Positions 7,955-17,819 are shown, counted from the first letter of the stretch. The stretch: DNA of 64,000 nucleotides from Burkholderiales bacterium (GCA_027493935.1 JAOSJV010000001.1:682001-746000), one strand, 5' to 3'. Notes: generated from the letters alone by a model not told the origin. Translations and numbers: made by a program.

Positions 7955-10144
7955 TTATAGTGCGCCGGATCGCCCTGCACCGAGCGCACGCGCGGCGCGC
8001 CGGTCCTGCCACACGTTGTGCGCGAAGATCGCGACAAAGACCGCGAGCCCGACGAAATTCACGACGAGATCGGTCGGCCACAGCAACGCGACGCCGACCG
8101 CGAACAGCACCGCCGCGAGCGGGAGCGGCAGGCGCGCCTCCATCCAGCGCTCGGTCGAGGCCGCGAGCGCGTAGATGCCGAACGCGGCGAAGAACGAGAT
8201 CTGCAGGTCCGTCCAGAGGTCGGCGTTCAGGAACGGCGTGTAGGCGAAGAGCAGCGGTACGATGTACAGGCCCTTGGCGAGCCGCCAGGAGGTGAACCCG
8301 GTCGCCATCGGCGGCGTCTTGGCGATCGCCGCCGCCGCGAACGCGGTCAGGCAGACCGGCGGGGTCACGCTCGAGTCCTGCGACAGCCAGAAGATGATCA
8401 TGTGCGCCGCGAGCAGGGCACCGGTGAGCTGCGCCGGGGAGAGCGTCTGTTCGACCGCCATCGAGCGGAACTCCGGCGGGATCGCCGTGACCAGCGCCTC
8501 GGCCGTCTCGTAGGACATCGCCTGCCCGAGCAGGGCGACCTTGTCCGGCGCGACCAGCGTCAGCACCGCCTTCAGGGCGTCGGGCACGTTGCCGGCCATG
8601 AACGCGTTGATCATCTCCTGCTGCGTGATCATGCCCGCGAGCGCCGGCGCCGAGAGCGTCGCGAGCACGATATAGGACGCGGTCACCGGCAGGCCCATGC
8701 CGAGCACGAGCGAGGCGAGCGCGATCAGCACGAGCGCGATCATCAGGCTGCCGCCGGCCCACTGCTCGATCATCAGCGAAAAGGTGTTGCCGATGCCGGT
8801 GGTGGTGACCGCGAGCACGACGAGCCCGATCGCGACCAGGAGCATCGCGGTGACGACCATGTTGCGCGCGCCGAGGGCGAGCGCATCGACGATGTCGGTG
8901 AGCCCCATGCCGCGCTTGCCGGGGGTGAGCCAGGAGGAGACGACCACCGCCACGATCGCGGTGCCGGCGCAATAGGTCGGGGTGAAGCCGTGGACGAGCA
9001 TGCCGACCAGCACCGCGATCGGCAGGAAGAACGGCAGCCCGCCGCGCTTCAGCACCGAAGTGACCGTCGGCGTCTCGGCGGCCGACTCGGCCTTCAGCCC
9101 GAGGCGCTTCGCCTGGATGCGCACGTAGCAGCCGACCGACAGGAAGTAGAGGATCGCCGGCAGGACCGAGAACGCGGCGATCGTCAGGTACGGGATCTGC
9201 GTGTAGCTCGCCATCACGAACGCACCGGCGCCCATGATCGGCGGCATGAGCTGGCCGCCGGTCGACGCGGCCGCCTCCACGCCGGCGGCAAACCGGCCGG
9301 GGAAGCCGGCGCGCTTCATCAGCGGGATCGTGATCACGCCGGTCGACACGGTGTTGGCGACCGAGGAGCCCGAGATCGTTCCCATCAGCGCCGAGCCGAG
9401 CACGGCGACAAACCCGGGGCCGCCGATCATCCGCCCGGCCACCGCGCGCGCGAGGTCGATGATGAAGTCGCCCGCGCCCGAGCGGGTGAGGAACGCGCCG
9501 AACAGGATGAACATCACCACGAACGTGGCCGAGATCGTGGCGATCAGGCCGAGCATCCCGTCGTCGGTGTAGAAGGCGCGGAAGAGCGACGTCTCGAGCG
9601 AGAGACCGGGGAACGTCAGCATGCCCGGGACGTACCGGCCCCACCACACGACGTAGGTGAACGCGGTGACGATGATGACCGGGATGATCCAGCCGGTCGT
9701 GCGGCGGGTGAACTCGATGGCGAGCACCACCGCCAGCCCGGTGAAGATCCAGTCGTACCAGAGGAAGCTCGCGTTGCGGCGGGCGAAGCTCTCCTCGCCC
9801 AGGAAGAGGTAGACCACGCACGACATCGCGGCGAGGCCGACGACGATGTCGATCGCGAGCGCCGCGCGCCGCCCGGCCGGCGTGCGCGCGCGCCAGGTCG
9901 GGTACAGCAGCGCGCACATCAGCGCGAAGCCGCCGAAGTGCACGGCCGACACCCGCAGCTCGGACATCGTGCCGAGGGTGTTGAAATAGACATGAGCGAG
10001 GGCGAGGGCGACGCCGAGCCAGTAGGCCGCGCGGCCGGGCCAGGTCGCCGGACCGCGGTCGGCCGCGTGCGCGTCTTCGGGGTCGCGCGGCAGATTGCTG
10101 CCCGCGAGATCGCCCGCCGGATCCGCGCGCTCATCTACGCTCAT
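7955..10144 (-). CDS. TRAP transporter permease, 4TM/12TM fusion
   Basis: A 729-residue inner-membrane permease in which the small DctQ-like and large DctM-like subunits are fused. Starting from ATG 10144 there is a hydrophilic leader of about 40 residues, then hydrophobic segments almost throughout, including FIIDLARAVAGRMIGGPGF, SGSSVANTVSTGVITIPLMK and GLPVTASYIVLATLSAPAL, which are typical DctM signatures. Fused permeases of this type work with TAXI-family binding proteins, and one is encoded 74 bp upstream on the same strand. Together they would use an ion gradient to import an organic anion. The substrate cannot be read from the sequence. Confidence 0.92.
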   Translation of the reverse strand: MSVDERADPAGDLAGSNLPRDPEDAHAADRGPATWPGRAAYWLGVALALAHVYFNTLGTMSELRVSAVHFGGFALMCALLYPTWRARTPAGRRAALAIDIVVGLAAMSCVVYLFLGEESFARRNASFLWYDWIFTGLAVVLAIEFTRRTTGWIIPVIIVTAFTYVVWWGRYVPGMLTFPGLSLETSLFRAFYTDDGMLGLIATISATFVVMFILFGAFLTRSGAGDFIIDLARAVAGRMIGGPGFVAVLGSALMGTISGSSVANTVSTGVITIPLMKRAGFPGRFAAGVEAAASTGGQLMPPIMGAGAFVMASYTQIPYLTIAAFSVLPAILYFLSVGCYVRIQAKRLGLKAESAAETPTVTSVLKRGGLPFFLPIAVLVGMLVHGFTPTYCAGTAIVAVVVSSWLTPGKRGMGLTDIVDALALGARNMVVTAMLLVAIGLVVLAVTTTGIGNTFSLMIEQWAGGSLMIALVLIALASLVLGMGLPVTASYIVLATLSAPALAGMITQQEMINAFMAGNVPDALKAVLTLVAPDKVALLGQAMSYETAEALVTAIPPEFRSMAVEQTLSPAQLTGALLAAHMIIFWLSQDSSVTPPVCLTAFAAAAIAKTPPMATGFTSWRLAKGLYIVPLLFAYTPFLNADLWTDLQISFFAAFGIYALAASTERWMEARLPLPLAAVLFAVGVALLWPTDLVVNFVGLAVFVAIFAHNVWQDRRAARALGAGRSGAL

Positions 10145-10218
10145 ACGGCGCGCCTGCCGGCCGGCGCAGGAGGGCCCGGGAGCGCGGCGGGCGGTGCGCG
10201 CCGCCCGCCGGCGCGGGA

Positions 10219-11229
10219 TCACCGCGCCATCAGGCGATCGGGAACGGCGAGACCCGCTTCCTTGTAGTACTTCGCCGCGCCGGGGTGCAGCGGGAGCGGC
10301 AGGCCGGAGATCGCGTTCTTGAGCGACATCTCCTTGGTCGCGGCGTGGATGTTGTTGAGGAACGGCAGGTTCTCGTAGATCGTCTTCGTGATGAGGTACA
10401 CGTCGCTTTCGGGCACGTCGACGTTCACGGCGAGGAAGTTCGGCTGCGCCACGGTGTTGAAGTCCTTGGACTGGCCGGGATAGGTGCCGGCCGGGACGAC
10501 GAAGCGGTAATAGAGCCCGGTGCCGCCGTCGGCGCGCTTGAGCTGCGCGTCGGTGAACTCGAGCAGGCGGACCTTGTCGCCCATCTGCGCGAAGGCGCGC
10601 GTGATCACCGACACCGGCGGGCCGGCGCCCGGGTTGGTGCCGGCGGCGGTGCCGTTCTGCAGCGCGTCGATGCTCGGGCCAAAGCCGAGAAACACGAGAT
10701 CGAACTTCTCGGGCGAGTAGCCGAGGTTGTTCAGCAGGAAGCGGTTGGAGTGCTCGGTGCCGGAGTTGCGCGCGCCGATGACGAACTTCTTGCCGAGCAG
10801 GCCGGCGAGGTCGTCCACGGTCCCGGTCTTCGCGTGCTCGGCCATCACGATGAAATGCTCGACGTTCGACCAGAGCATTCCGATCGACCGGAGGTTCGGC
10901 TGCGGGCCGTCGGCCTGGATCGCACCCGAGCCCTCCTTCGCGTACTTGCCGAACAGGCCCTGCAGGATCGCGAACTGCGCCTGCTTCTCGCGCAGAAGCT
11001 TCACGTTCTCGCCCGAGCCCGCCGAGCTGATCGCGCTCATGTCGATCTTGTGCTTGTTCTGCAGTTTGACCTTCACCAGCGTCGCGAGGGCGACGCCGAC
11101 CGGGTAGTACGTGCCCCCGGTGGTGGCGGTGGTGAGCACGTACGAGCGGGTACCCTGCGCCTGCGCGCTGGCGGCGATGCCCAAGGCGGCCGCGAGGCCG
11201 ACGCAGCCGATCAAACGTTTGAATTTCAT
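10219..11229 (-). CDS. TAXI-family TRAP solute-binding protein
   Basis: A 336-residue periplasmic binding protein. The signal peptide (RLIGCVGLAAALGIAASAQA) precedes TTATTGGTYYPVGVALATLV, the N-terminal signature of the TAXI family. Later blocks match the family too (FVIGARNSGTEHSNRFLL, LPFLNNIHAATKEMSL, PLHPGAAKYYKEAG). A good ribosome site (GGAGGAGAATCC) precedes the ATG. It is the first gene of a two-gene unit with the fused permease and delivers the ligand to it. Some family members bind glutamate or other small carboxylates; no ligand is predicted here. Confidence 0.93.
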   Translation of the reverse strand: MKFKRLIGCVGLAAALGIAASAQAQGTRSYVLTTATTGGTYYPVGVALATLVKVKLQNKHKIDMSAISSAGSGENVKLLREKQAQFAILQGLFGKYAKEGSGAIQADGPQPNLRSIGMLWSNVEHFIVMAEHAKTGTVDDLAGLLGKKFVIGARNSGTEHSNRFLLNNLGYSPEKFDLVFLGFGPSIDALQNGTAAGTNPGAGPPVSVITRAFAQMGDKVRLLEFTDAQLKRADGGTGLYYRFVVPAGTYPGQSKDFNTVAQPNFLAVNVDVPESDVYLITKTIYENLPFLNNIHAATKEMSLKNAISGLPLPLHPGAAKYYKEAGLAVPDRLMAR

Positions 11230-11392
11230 GGATTCTCCTCCACTCTCGGATACCGCGATCCCCGGCGGGGCCGATCTGGACGCCGGCTAACGCGCGGACG
11301 GGGCACGCGCCACGATTATGCCCTGGTTTCGGCCGCCGGGCCATTGGCGCGCGGGCGGCGTCTCTGTGCGCCGCGCGGCAGGCGAGGACCGG

Positions 11393-12061
11393 TCAGGTCC
11401 GCCGAAAGAGCAGATCCCAGACGCGGTGGCCGAGTGCGAGGCCGCGTCGCTCGAACTTGGTCTCGGGGCGGGTCTCGGGCCGCGGGGAGAAGGCGGCCAC
11501 GGTGTTGGCGAGCGCGGGTTCGGCCGCGAGCACGGCGAGGATGTGCTCGGCGTAGTCCTGCCAGTCGGTGGCGATGTGCAGATACGCACCCGGTTTCATG
11601 CGCGCGGCGAGCAGCCGCACGAACGCGGGCTGGATCAGGCGGCGCTTGTGATGGCGCTTCTTCGGCCACGGATCGGGGAAGAAGACGTGCACGCCGTCGA
11701 GCGACGCCGGCCCGATCATGTGCTCGAGCACCTCGACCGCGTCGTGCCGGATCACGCGCACGTTCGCGAGGCCGCGCGCGGCGATGCGGTTGAGCAGGCT
11801 GCCGACGCCGGGCCCGTGCACCTCGACCGCGAGATAGTCGTTCTCCGGGTGCGCCGCGGCGACCGCGGCCGTGGTCTCGCCCATGCCGAAGCCGATCTCG
11901 AGGATCTTCGGCGCGGCGCGCCCGAACGCGCCGGCGAGATCGAGCGGCCGCGGCGCGTACGCGATGCCGTAGCGCGGGAGGAGCTCGCGCTGCGCGCGCG
12001 CCTGCGCCGCGGTGGTGCGGCCCTGGCGCAGGACGTAGCTGCGGATCGGGCGCTCGGTCAG
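11393..12061 (-). CDS. trmB: tRNA (guanine-46-N7)-methyltransferase
   Basis: Methylates G46 in the variable loop of tRNAs using S-adenosylmethionine. The SAM-binding motif [17 protein letters not shown], the stretch [20 protein letters not shown] and [13 protein letters not shown] are all diagnostic. The reading frame has no ATG, GTG or TTG in a suitable place. The nearest candidate is CTG at 12061, which overlaps the thiG stop (CTGA) and gives 222 residues. Either this rare start is used by translational coupling, or a base is missing and a normal start has been hidden. Identity is secure; the start is not. Confidence 0.88.
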   Translation of the reverse strand: MTERPIRSYVLRQGRTTAAQARAQRELLPRYGIAYAPRPLDLAGAFGRAAPKILEIGFGMGETTAAVAAAHPENDYLAVEVHGPGVGSLLNRIAARGLANVRVIRHDAVEVLEHMIGPASLDGVHVFFPDPWPKKRHHKRRLIQPAFVRLLAARMKPGAYLHIATDWQDYAEHILAVLAAEPALANTVAAFSPRPETRPETKFERRGLALGHRVWDLLFRRT

Positions 12062-12879
12062 GACTTCGGCGCGATCAGGCCGGTCGTGGGCGAGCTCGCC
12101 GCGGCCGAGTAGAGCTTCTTCGGCATGCGGCCGGCGCGAAACGCCTTGCGCCCGGCGTCCACGGCGAGCCGCATCGCCTCGGCCATCAGCACCGGGTTGG
12201 TGGCCTTCGCGACGGCGGTGTTCATGAGCACGGCGTCGCAGCCGAGCTCCATCGCGATCGCGGCGTCCGACGCGGTGCCCACCCCCGCGTCGACGATCAC
12301 CGGCACCTTCGTCTGCGCGAGGATCAGCTGCAGGTTCCAGGGGTTCAGGATGCCCATGCCGGACCCGATCAGCGAGGCGAGCGGCATCACCGCGACGCAG
12401 CCGATCTCCTCGAGCCGCTTCGCGATGATCGGATCGTCGCTGGTGTAGACCATCACCTTGAAGCCGTCCTTCACCAGCGTCGCGGCCGCCGCGAGCGTCT
12501 CGGTGACGTTCGGGTAGAGCGTCTCCGGGTCGCCGAGCACCTCGAGCTTGACGAGGTCGTGGCCGTCGAGGAGCTCGCGCGCGAGGCGCAGCGTGCGCAC
12601 CGCGTCCTCGGCGCTGTAGCAGCCGGCGGTGTTCGGCAGGTAGGTGTACTTCGACGGCGGCAGCGCCTCGAGGAGCGAGGGCTCGCCCTTGTTCTGGCCG
12701 ATGTTGGTGCGGCGGATCGCCACCGTGACGATCTCGGCGCCGCTCGCCTCGACGGCGCGGCGGGTCTCGTCGAAGTCCTTGTACTTGCCGGTGCCGATCA
12801 GCAGGCGCGACGAGTAGGTCTGGCCGGCGATGAGCAGCGCATCGGCGCCCGCCGCGGCGCGAGTGGTGGGGGCGTTCAT
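12058..12879 (-). CDS. thiG: Thiazole synthase
   Basis: Forms the thiazole phosphate ring of thiamine from deoxyxylulose phosphate, dehydroglycine and the ThiS thiocarboxylate. The 273-residue product shows [20 protein letters not shown], the Schiff-base Lys in [26 protein letters not shown] and [20 protein letters not shown], all standard for ThiG. It follows thiS by 12 bp, the usual order. The C-terminus overlaps the trmB reading frame by a few bases. No TPP riboswitch signature was recognised upstream of the thiS-thiG pair. Confidence 0.95.
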   Translation of the reverse strand: MNAPTTRAAAGADALLIAGQTYSSRLLIGTGKYKDFDETRRAVEASGAEIVTVAIRRTNIGQNKGEPSLLEALPPSKYTYLPNTAGCYSAEDAVRTLRLARELLDGHDLVKLEVLGDPETLYPNVTETLAAAATLVKDGFKVMVYTSDDPIIAKRLEEIGCVAVMPLASLIGSGMGILNPWNLQLILAQTKVPVIVDAGVGTASDAAIAMELGCDAVLMNTAVAKATNPVLMAEAMRLAVDAGRKAFRAGRMPKKLYSAAASSPTTGLIAPKS

Positions 12880-12891
12880 GGATCGTTCCGG

Positions 12892-13095
12892 TTACCCGCC
12901 GCCGACGGCGACGACGATCTCGAGCCGGTCGCCGTCGGCGAGCGGCGTGTCGGCGAAGCGGCTGCGCGGAACGATCTCGCCGTTGTGCTCGACCGCCACT
13001 TTCTTGCCGGCGAGGTCGAGCCGCTCGAGCAGGCGCGCCACGTCGAGCGTCCCGTCGAAGCGACGGGCCTCGCCGTTCACTGACAGCTGGATCAT
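12892..13095 (-). CDS. thiS: Sulfur carrier protein ThiS
   Basis: A 67-residue ubiquitin-fold protein that carries sulfur as a C-terminal thiocarboxylate for thiazole formation. The C-terminus reads [11 protein letters not shown], giving the essential terminal Gly-Gly. The start [13 protein letters not shown] is a typical beta-strand opening. The length matches the family. It is transcribed toward thiG and is divergent from the tRNA-Gly gene. Confidence 0.93.
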   Translation of the reverse strand: MIQLSVNGEARRFDGTLDVARLLERLDLAGKKVAVEHNGEIVPRSRFADTPLADGDRLEIVVAVGGG

Positions 13096-13195
13096 GGCTT
13101 CTGGCGTCGATGCCGAGATGCGCGGAGCGCAAATGATACACCCCGCGCGCGCCGGCTTCGAGAGGGGACGGCGCCGCGCCGGCGGCCCCGGCCGT

Positions 13196-13225
13196 TTGCC
13201 CCGTGCGCGGCGGGCCGCGTACAAT
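13196..13225 (+). promoter_or_regulatory. Sigma-70-type promoter of tRNA-Gly
   Basis: TTGCCC (13196-13201) and TACAAT (13220-13225) are separated by 18 bp. Transcription would begin about ten bases before the mature tRNA 5' end at 13236. Confidence 0.65.
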
Positions 13226-13235
13226 GCCGCGATCC

Positions 13236-13309
13236 GCGGGTGTAGTTCAATGGTAGAACGGCAGCTTCCCAAGCTGCATACGGGAGTTCGATTCTCCTCA
13301 CCCGCTCCA
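13236..13309 (+). tRNA. tRNA-Gly (anticodon CCC), CCA encoded
   Basis: The acceptor arms GCGGGTG (13236-13242) and CACCCGC (13299-13305) pair perfectly. The D-arm, a 5-bp anticodon stem (GCAGC/GCTGC) with loop TTCCCAA, and a T-arm with TTCGATT are all present. The anticodon CCC decodes GGG. The discriminator base T and the CCA end are encoded. Accessory-looking DNA begins directly after the CCA, which fits the common use of tRNA 3' ends as integration sites, although no attachment-site repeat was found by eye. Confidence 0.97.
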
Positions 13310-13318
13310 CTTCTTCTC

Positions 13319-13421
13319 CCCCTCTGATCGAGAGCTTGTTCGGGAAACCGAGCGTCTCGTCCATCGCTGCCAGCAGTTCGTTCCATGCTGCCATCGTCGT
13401 GCCTTCCTTGAATGTGCTCAC
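13319..13421 (-). pseudogene. Unrecognised short coding remnant after tRNA-Gly
   Basis: The reverse strand from an ATG at 13421 reads a coding-like stretch (WNELLAAMDETLGFPNKL) that runs into the tRNA gene and cannot be a complete gene. I do not recognise the family. It may be the broken end of an element inserted at the tRNA. GC content drops locally compared with the flanking core genes. Confidence 0.3.
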
Positions 13422-13619
13422 AAGGATGACCAGCGATGGAATGACCGGCGCCCGGCACCGAAAGTGAGTCCAGTTCGATGGTTGGGCTTCTTTCGCCTTT
13501 ATGGAATCCGGTGACGTACCGATCTACGGTATCGGCTTTGAGCGGTGTGAGTGAGGCGGATGATCCGATGCAGCTACTTGCATCGCGCGACGAAGGGCGC
13601 CTGGCGGGAGCAGGTCTGA

Positions 13620-13870
13620 CCGGAACAGGTCGAGCCGTTCCGGGAACTCTTCATCGACGTTTGTCGGATCCGCATGCGCTCGGACGTTCCGATCGGGACC
13701 GTCCCGAGCGGGAATCGACTCGGGGCGAGTCAGGAAGCGGGTCGAAGCGGGCGCGGGCGGCGCGGAACAGCGCTTTGCGTTCGCCGATTGCACCTGGAAG
13801 CAGCCCGTTCCGTACGTCTGGGAGCACGCGATTCCCGAGCGCCGGTACTCGCTCGCTCGAGTGCGTGCGC
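13620..13870 (+). pseudogene. Asparagine synthetase (AsnB-type) remnant
   Basis: After an in-frame stop the plus strand reads FRELFIDVCRIRMRSDVPIG, then T-x-x-SG. Moving one frame at 13711 gives IDSG. Together these match the conserved RLRSDVPIG...LSGGIDSS region of glutamine-dependent asparagine synthetases, the ATP-pyrophosphatase loop. A further coding-like stretch (QRFAFADCTWKQPVPYVWEH) follows in the second frame up to the DegT-type gene. N- and C-terminal parts are absent, so this is a decayed fragment rather than a sequencing artefact alone. AsnB-like amidotransferases are frequent in exopolysaccharide loci, and the neighbours fit that. The rest of 13310-13873 shows nothing I can assign. 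Confidence 0.5.
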
Positions 13871-13873
13871 GCC

Positions 13874-15077
13874 TCACGGCGCCGCAGCAAATCCGCGCGC
13901 GGCTTGCAGGCCGTGCAGCACGGGCAGCGCGGCGTCCGCGATCAGCGGATCGATCGGCAGCGCGTGCCGTACCCACCAGCGACCGGCCGCAGGAGCGGAT
14001 GACGGCGCGATGAACTCCGGCCCCGCATAGTCGTCGAGCGGCGGATCGTAGACGTACCGGACCAGCACCCCGTGCCCAGCGAGCGTCGCCATCGCCGCTT
14101 CCCGGTCGGCCACGAGCAGGGGGACCCGGAAGAGGGGCAAGGGGGAGGCGTTGCGCGCGCCCGGCGTCACGCAGTCGAGCGCTCCGCAGAGGCGCTCGAC
14201 CCCGTGGATGCGTCGCTCGCGGTCGGCGTCGAGACCGCGGAGCCGCTCGAGAATGCGCTTCAGATCCGCGATGCTCGGTCGCTCAGGGTAGTCATGCCGG
14301 TCCACGCGCACCCACGGGTCGAAGGCCGCGAGGACCGGGCCGGCGGCGATCGCCCGGCGCAGCGCGTCGGGCCTCAGGTCCATACGGTGGCTGCCGCCGG
14401 GGCGCTCGACGTGCCGCTCGGCCGTAGCTTCGCGCGTCTTGCGCAGCAGGCGCAAGATTCCGGCTGCTTCGAGAAGCGCCCGCGCCGGCGGTTTCGCGAT
14501 GTCGACGACGCGCCGGCGGAAGGTTGGCTCGGCGAGGATTCCCGCGCGGATGCGCTCGACCTCACCGCGCAGGCGCGGGTCGGCGACCGCGAGGACGCCG
14601 CCGCGGTACGCATCGACGTGCTTCGACAGGCTGAATGCGGCCGCCTCTCCGAAAGCGCCGAGAGGCGTGCCGTCGACTTCCGTCTCTATGGCGTGGGCCA
14701 CGTCCTCGATCAGCACCAAGCCGTGGGCATCGCAGCGTTGCCGCAACGCCGCCATCCGGTCCGGCAACCCGTAGAGATTGGTGGTGAGCACGGCGCGGAT
14801 CCCGGTCCACGTCTGCGGCGCGATCGCCTCCACGTCGATGTTGCCGTCGGTCGCGGCGAGCGGCGCGGCGACCGGGCGCAGCCCCGCCGCAAAGCACGAC
14901 GAAGAAAATGACGTCGTCGGTCACCGGAGACATCAGGATGCCGTCTCCCGGCGAGAGCAGGGCGCGTAACGCGCAGTAGAGCGCGATGCGGCCCGAGGGC
15001 ATGAAGACGCTCTCCCTGCCGGTCCGCAGTGCGGCGAATGCCTCGACTTCGCGCTCAAGGCGCCGTTGCGTGTCCAC
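13874..15077 (-). CDS. DegT/DnrJ/EryC1/StrS-type aminotransferase (one frameshift)
   Basis: A PLP-dependent enzyme of about 400 residues, of the class that aminates nucleotide sugars. The N-terminal piece reads SVFMPSGRIALYCALRALL. The continuation has TTNLYGLPDRMAALRQRCD, LVLIEDVAHAIETEVDG and AAAFSLSKHVDAYRGG, the last holding the Lys that binds PLP. The two pieces are joined by removing one G near 14890 (TGCGGCGGGG), so the gene is probably intact in the cell. The product may feed an amino sugar into the surface polysaccharide suggested by its neighbours; the exact substrate is unknown. Confidence 0.8.
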
Positions 15078-15330
15078 GATGTCTCACTCTCCCTGGGTGT
15101 GGCGCTGCGCGCGCGCACGGTGCGATTCTGCCTAGCCAGCGCGGATCCCGGGCCGGCGGGGACGGCGGATGAAACGGACGGCTCGAACGCGTCCCGCCGA
15201 GTCGGGCGCGCCGCGCCTCAGGCGCGCCGAACGCTCGCGGGCGAGGAGGACCGATGCGGAGATCCGCGGCGATCCGCGCCCGGGTCGCGTCTCTCGCGTC
15301 GCGCCTCGCCGGACGGTCGGGGCCCGATCC

Positions 15331-16662
15331 CTATTCCTCCGCGCGCGCGCTGCTCGGCCTGGTCAGCACCTTTTTCGCCACGATGAGCGCCCGCGCGCCC
15401 GCCTCAGTCGCCTTGAGGCGCGAGACGAGTCGGCGCTGGAACGCCGATTTCTCCGCCGCCAGCCGGCGTTGCGCGTCCTGGGCCGCGTGCACGGTCTTCG
15501 ACCAACGCGTCATCGCAATATTGCAGGCGAACGTCGACCGCTTCCGGTCGGTCCAGTCGAACTTGTAGTCCTCGGTTCCGCGGAGGAAGTCGAACTCGCG
15601 CAGCCGGTTCGTGAAGCAATACTCCAGTGCGCGTCCCAGCAGGACCTTGCCGACGTGCAGCTGGCGGAACTCCGGATCGAATCCCGGCTGGAAGAAGTAG
15701 ACGCGCTGGTCGAAGTGAAAGCAGTAGCAGGCGGCCACCGCGCGGCCGTCGCAGCGCAGTAGAAAGAGCCGGATGGCGTCGTCCGCGGCGAGGCGCCCGG
15801 CGACCTCACGGTGGAAGGCGTGCACGGAAGCGTCGTCAAAGCCGCTGACGTCGTCGGACTTGAGCGTCCACCGCATGGCGTGGAGCCGGAACAACTCTTC
15901 CATTGCAGGCCCGACCTGCGCGGGCTCGGCGGCAACCTCCAGGTCGACCTTGTGGGCTGCGGCGAGCCGCTTGCCGAACAGGCGCACCTTGTAGCGGTGC
16001 TTCTGGGTGAGCGTCATCAGGTACTTGTCGAAGGTGCCCTGGGTCTCGACGTACGGGCATTCCTGCCACACCCAGCTGCGGAACGTGTGGCGGGCGGAGC
16101 GGCTCCACTGCGCGAGCGCAGGCAGCAGGAGGGAGGCCTCCGCGAGGTCCAGGAGCTCGATCGAGTCGTACTCGCTGCGCAGGGATTCGAGGCCCGCGAT
16201 CAGCGCCGCGACGACCGCGGTCGGGTTCGCGGCCCGGACGATGGCATCCAGGTGCTCGGGGGCTTCGGGGCTCGACCCCAGGAACCTCAATACGCGGCGG
16301 CGGAACGGTCCGTGTCCGCGCGTCTCGCGATAGAGCGGGAGCACGCCCGCGAGTCGTCCGTCCCCGCTGTCGCGCGTCAGCAGGACGAAGAGTCGGCGCG
16401 ACCGCGATGCGGCGCCGATGCGTCTCCACCACGTGCTCATCCATTGGTGTTTCAGGAACGCGCTCTTGTGATGCGCGCCGTTCAGAAGCTCGTTCCAATC
16501 TGCGGCAAGCGCCTCGAACGCTTCGGCATCCTCGCAGAGCGTGACCCGCTGATTCGCGTGGAGCGTGGCCACCCGTGCCGCCGCCGGGAATTGGGGTCGT
16601 CGATCTTCCGGCGACAGGGGCGCCACGTCGATCGGCAGGTCGGTCTGATTGCTGAGTTCCAC
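15331..16662 (-). CDS. CelD/BcsL-type GNAT acyltransferase (FemAB-like)
   Basis: A 443-residue cytosolic protein of the Acetyltransf_6 type. Family features include the N-terminal block HHKSAFLKHQWMSTWWRRIG, the stretch HRYKVRLFGKRLAAAHKVDL and the C-terminal acyl-CoA region CDGRAVAACYCFHFDQRVYF followed by LHVGKVLLGRALEYC. Members are found in cellulose and exopolysaccharide loci, where they are thought to transfer acyl or aminoacyl groups to the polymer or its precursors. It lies 253 bp upstream of the DegT-like gene on the same strand; that gap and the 164 bp before the deacetylase contain no recognisable gene. Confidence 0.8.
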   Translation of the reverse strand: MELSNQTDLPIDVAPLSPEDRRPQFPAAARVATLHANQRVTLCEDAEAFEALAADWNELLNGAHHKSAFLKHQWMSTWWRRIGAASRSRRLFVLLTRDSGDGRLAGVLPLYRETRGHGPFRRRVLRFLGSSPEAPEHLDAIVRAANPTAVVAALIAGLESLRSEYDSIELLDLAEASLLLPALAQWSRSARHTFRSWVWQECPYVETQGTFDKYLMTLTQKHRYKVRLFGKRLAAAHKVDLEVAAEPAQVGPAMEELFRLHAMRWTLKSDDVSGFDDASVHAFHREVAGRLAADDAIRLFLLRCDGRAVAACYCFHFDQRVYFFQPGFDPEFRQLHVGKVLLGRALEYCFTNRLREFDFLRGTEDYKFDWTDRKRSTFACNIAMTRWSKTVHAAQDAQRRLAAEKSAFQRRLVSRLKATEAGARALIVAKKVLTRPSSARAEE

Positions 16663-16826
16663 GAACTTCGCCTCTCTCGCGTGAACACATCATGTACGCA
16701 TGTCGTCCTTCGTCACCGCAGACCGTACCGACGGCGAGCGGGTGCTGCGGTCGGACCGACTTCTGGAAGGCGTGTCTGCCGGCTGACACGACGCCCCGGA
16801 ATTGCCGGTGCCACGCTCGCATCAGG

Positions 16827-17636
16827 CTAAGCTTCCATCAGCGGCCGTATCTGGCCGCTCGGCGCGGCGGCCCGGGCGATCTCCGCGTTGGACACCCGCG
16901 CTTCGGCCGGCACCCGCTCTGCGGCATAGCGCAGAGCGGAGTCCAGCAAGGCCCAGCCGTTGAATCGGTCAACCTCCCACGAGTGACCCCACATGTGGAA
17001 CACGCCCCCGCGCTCGCAGACCCGGTCCACCAGCGCCCGGAACCGCGCCCCGAAGTCGTCCCTGGTGACGGCCGCGAGGAACGTCGGCAGACGACGCGGC
17101 CAGCGCCACTCGCCGAGCCGGCGACGCTCCTCCCGAACGAAGCCGCGGGCTATGTCGACGCGGCGCCGCGGATAGAAGTGGAGCGAAACCGGCATTCGGA
17201 ACGGATCGGCGGGTAGTCCGGCGTGCATGTCCTCGGTCGTACGGCCGTACTGGAAGCCGCTCTCGCGGACGAGCCCGCAGACCGCGGCGTTGTGGTGCCC
17301 GTTGGGATAGCAGAATCCCGCAACGGGCCGGCCCAACTGGTCCTCGAGCCACCGCTTGCCGGCGACGATCTGGTGGCGCGCCGCATCGATCGGCAGGCCG
17401 TCGAGGGATCGATGGTCGAGCGTGTGCGATCCGATCTCGAACTCCGCGCCGAGGCGGCGCAGTGCCGGCGTGGGCATGACCGCGAACCCGTCCGGGTTGC
17501 AGCTGCCGCCCGGCGCGACGCGGCCCGGCACATAGAATGTCCCCTGCAATCCGTGCTTGTGCAGCAGGTCGGCGACGCGCAGGTCCAGAGGATGTCCGTC
17601 ATCCCAGGAAGTCGTGAATAGTGCCGGTCGCTTCAT
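16827..17636 (-). CDS. Polysaccharide deacetylase family protein
   Basis: A 269-residue NodB-fold hydrolase expected to remove N- or O-acetyl groups from a sugar polymer. It shows the Asp pair of motif 1 (TTSWDDGHPLDLRV), the metal-binding His motif 2 (FEIGSHTLDHRSL, H-x3-H) and a later FCYPNGHHN segment. A typical Sec signal peptide is not obvious, so the site of action is unclear. The gene opens a minus-strand group with the acyltransferase and aminotransferase, supporting a shared role in exopolysaccharide formation. Confidence 0.85.
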   Translation of the reverse strand: MKRPALFTTSWDDGHPLDLRVADLLHKHGLQGTFYVPGRVAPGGSCNPDGFAVMPTPALRRLGAEFEIGSHTLDHRSLDGLPIDAARHQIVAGKRWLEDQLGRPVAGFCYPNGHHNAAVCGLVRESGFQYGRTTEDMHAGLPADPFRMPVSLHFYPRRRVDIARGFVREERRRLGEWRWPRRLPTFLAAVTRDDFGARFRALVDRVCERGGVFHMWGHSWEVDRFNGWALLDSALRYAAERVPAEARVSNAEIARAAAPSGQIRPLMEA

Positions 17637-17781
17637 CGGTCATCTCCGATGTCGTTCGGCAGCGGGCATGTCGCCGGTTGCCGCGGTCGCGCGTGCGCAC
17701 GGGCCGCATCGACGCGCGAGCGCGCTGCAGGTCGCCCCAGTAGCTATCTCAGAATCGCGGCCGTGCTTCTGCGTCAACTGA

Positions 17782-17819
17782 GGTCGTACGAACAAGGGGC
17801 GGCCACTTTCAAATCCCCT
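17782..17819 (-). repeat. Short dispersed palindrome, copy 1
   Basis: Read on the minus strand this is GGGGATTTG, a diverged centre, then CCCCTTGTTCGTACGACC. The second half is identical to the 3' half of the copy at 34585-34632 and close to those at 23479-23562 and 50115-50161. The left arm is degenerate here. It is 56 bp from the larger repeat at 17876. Confidence 0.6.

Noticed and set aside
8018-10267. A 749-residue plus-strand open frame rich in Arg, His, Asp and Glu
   Set aside because: It is the antisense shadow of the TRAP permease gene; its composition is that of a mirror frame and it has no recognisable domain.
13096-13235. Possible TPP riboswitch before thiS
   Set aside because: No CTGAGA-type conserved box or matching stems were found in the 140 bp upstream.
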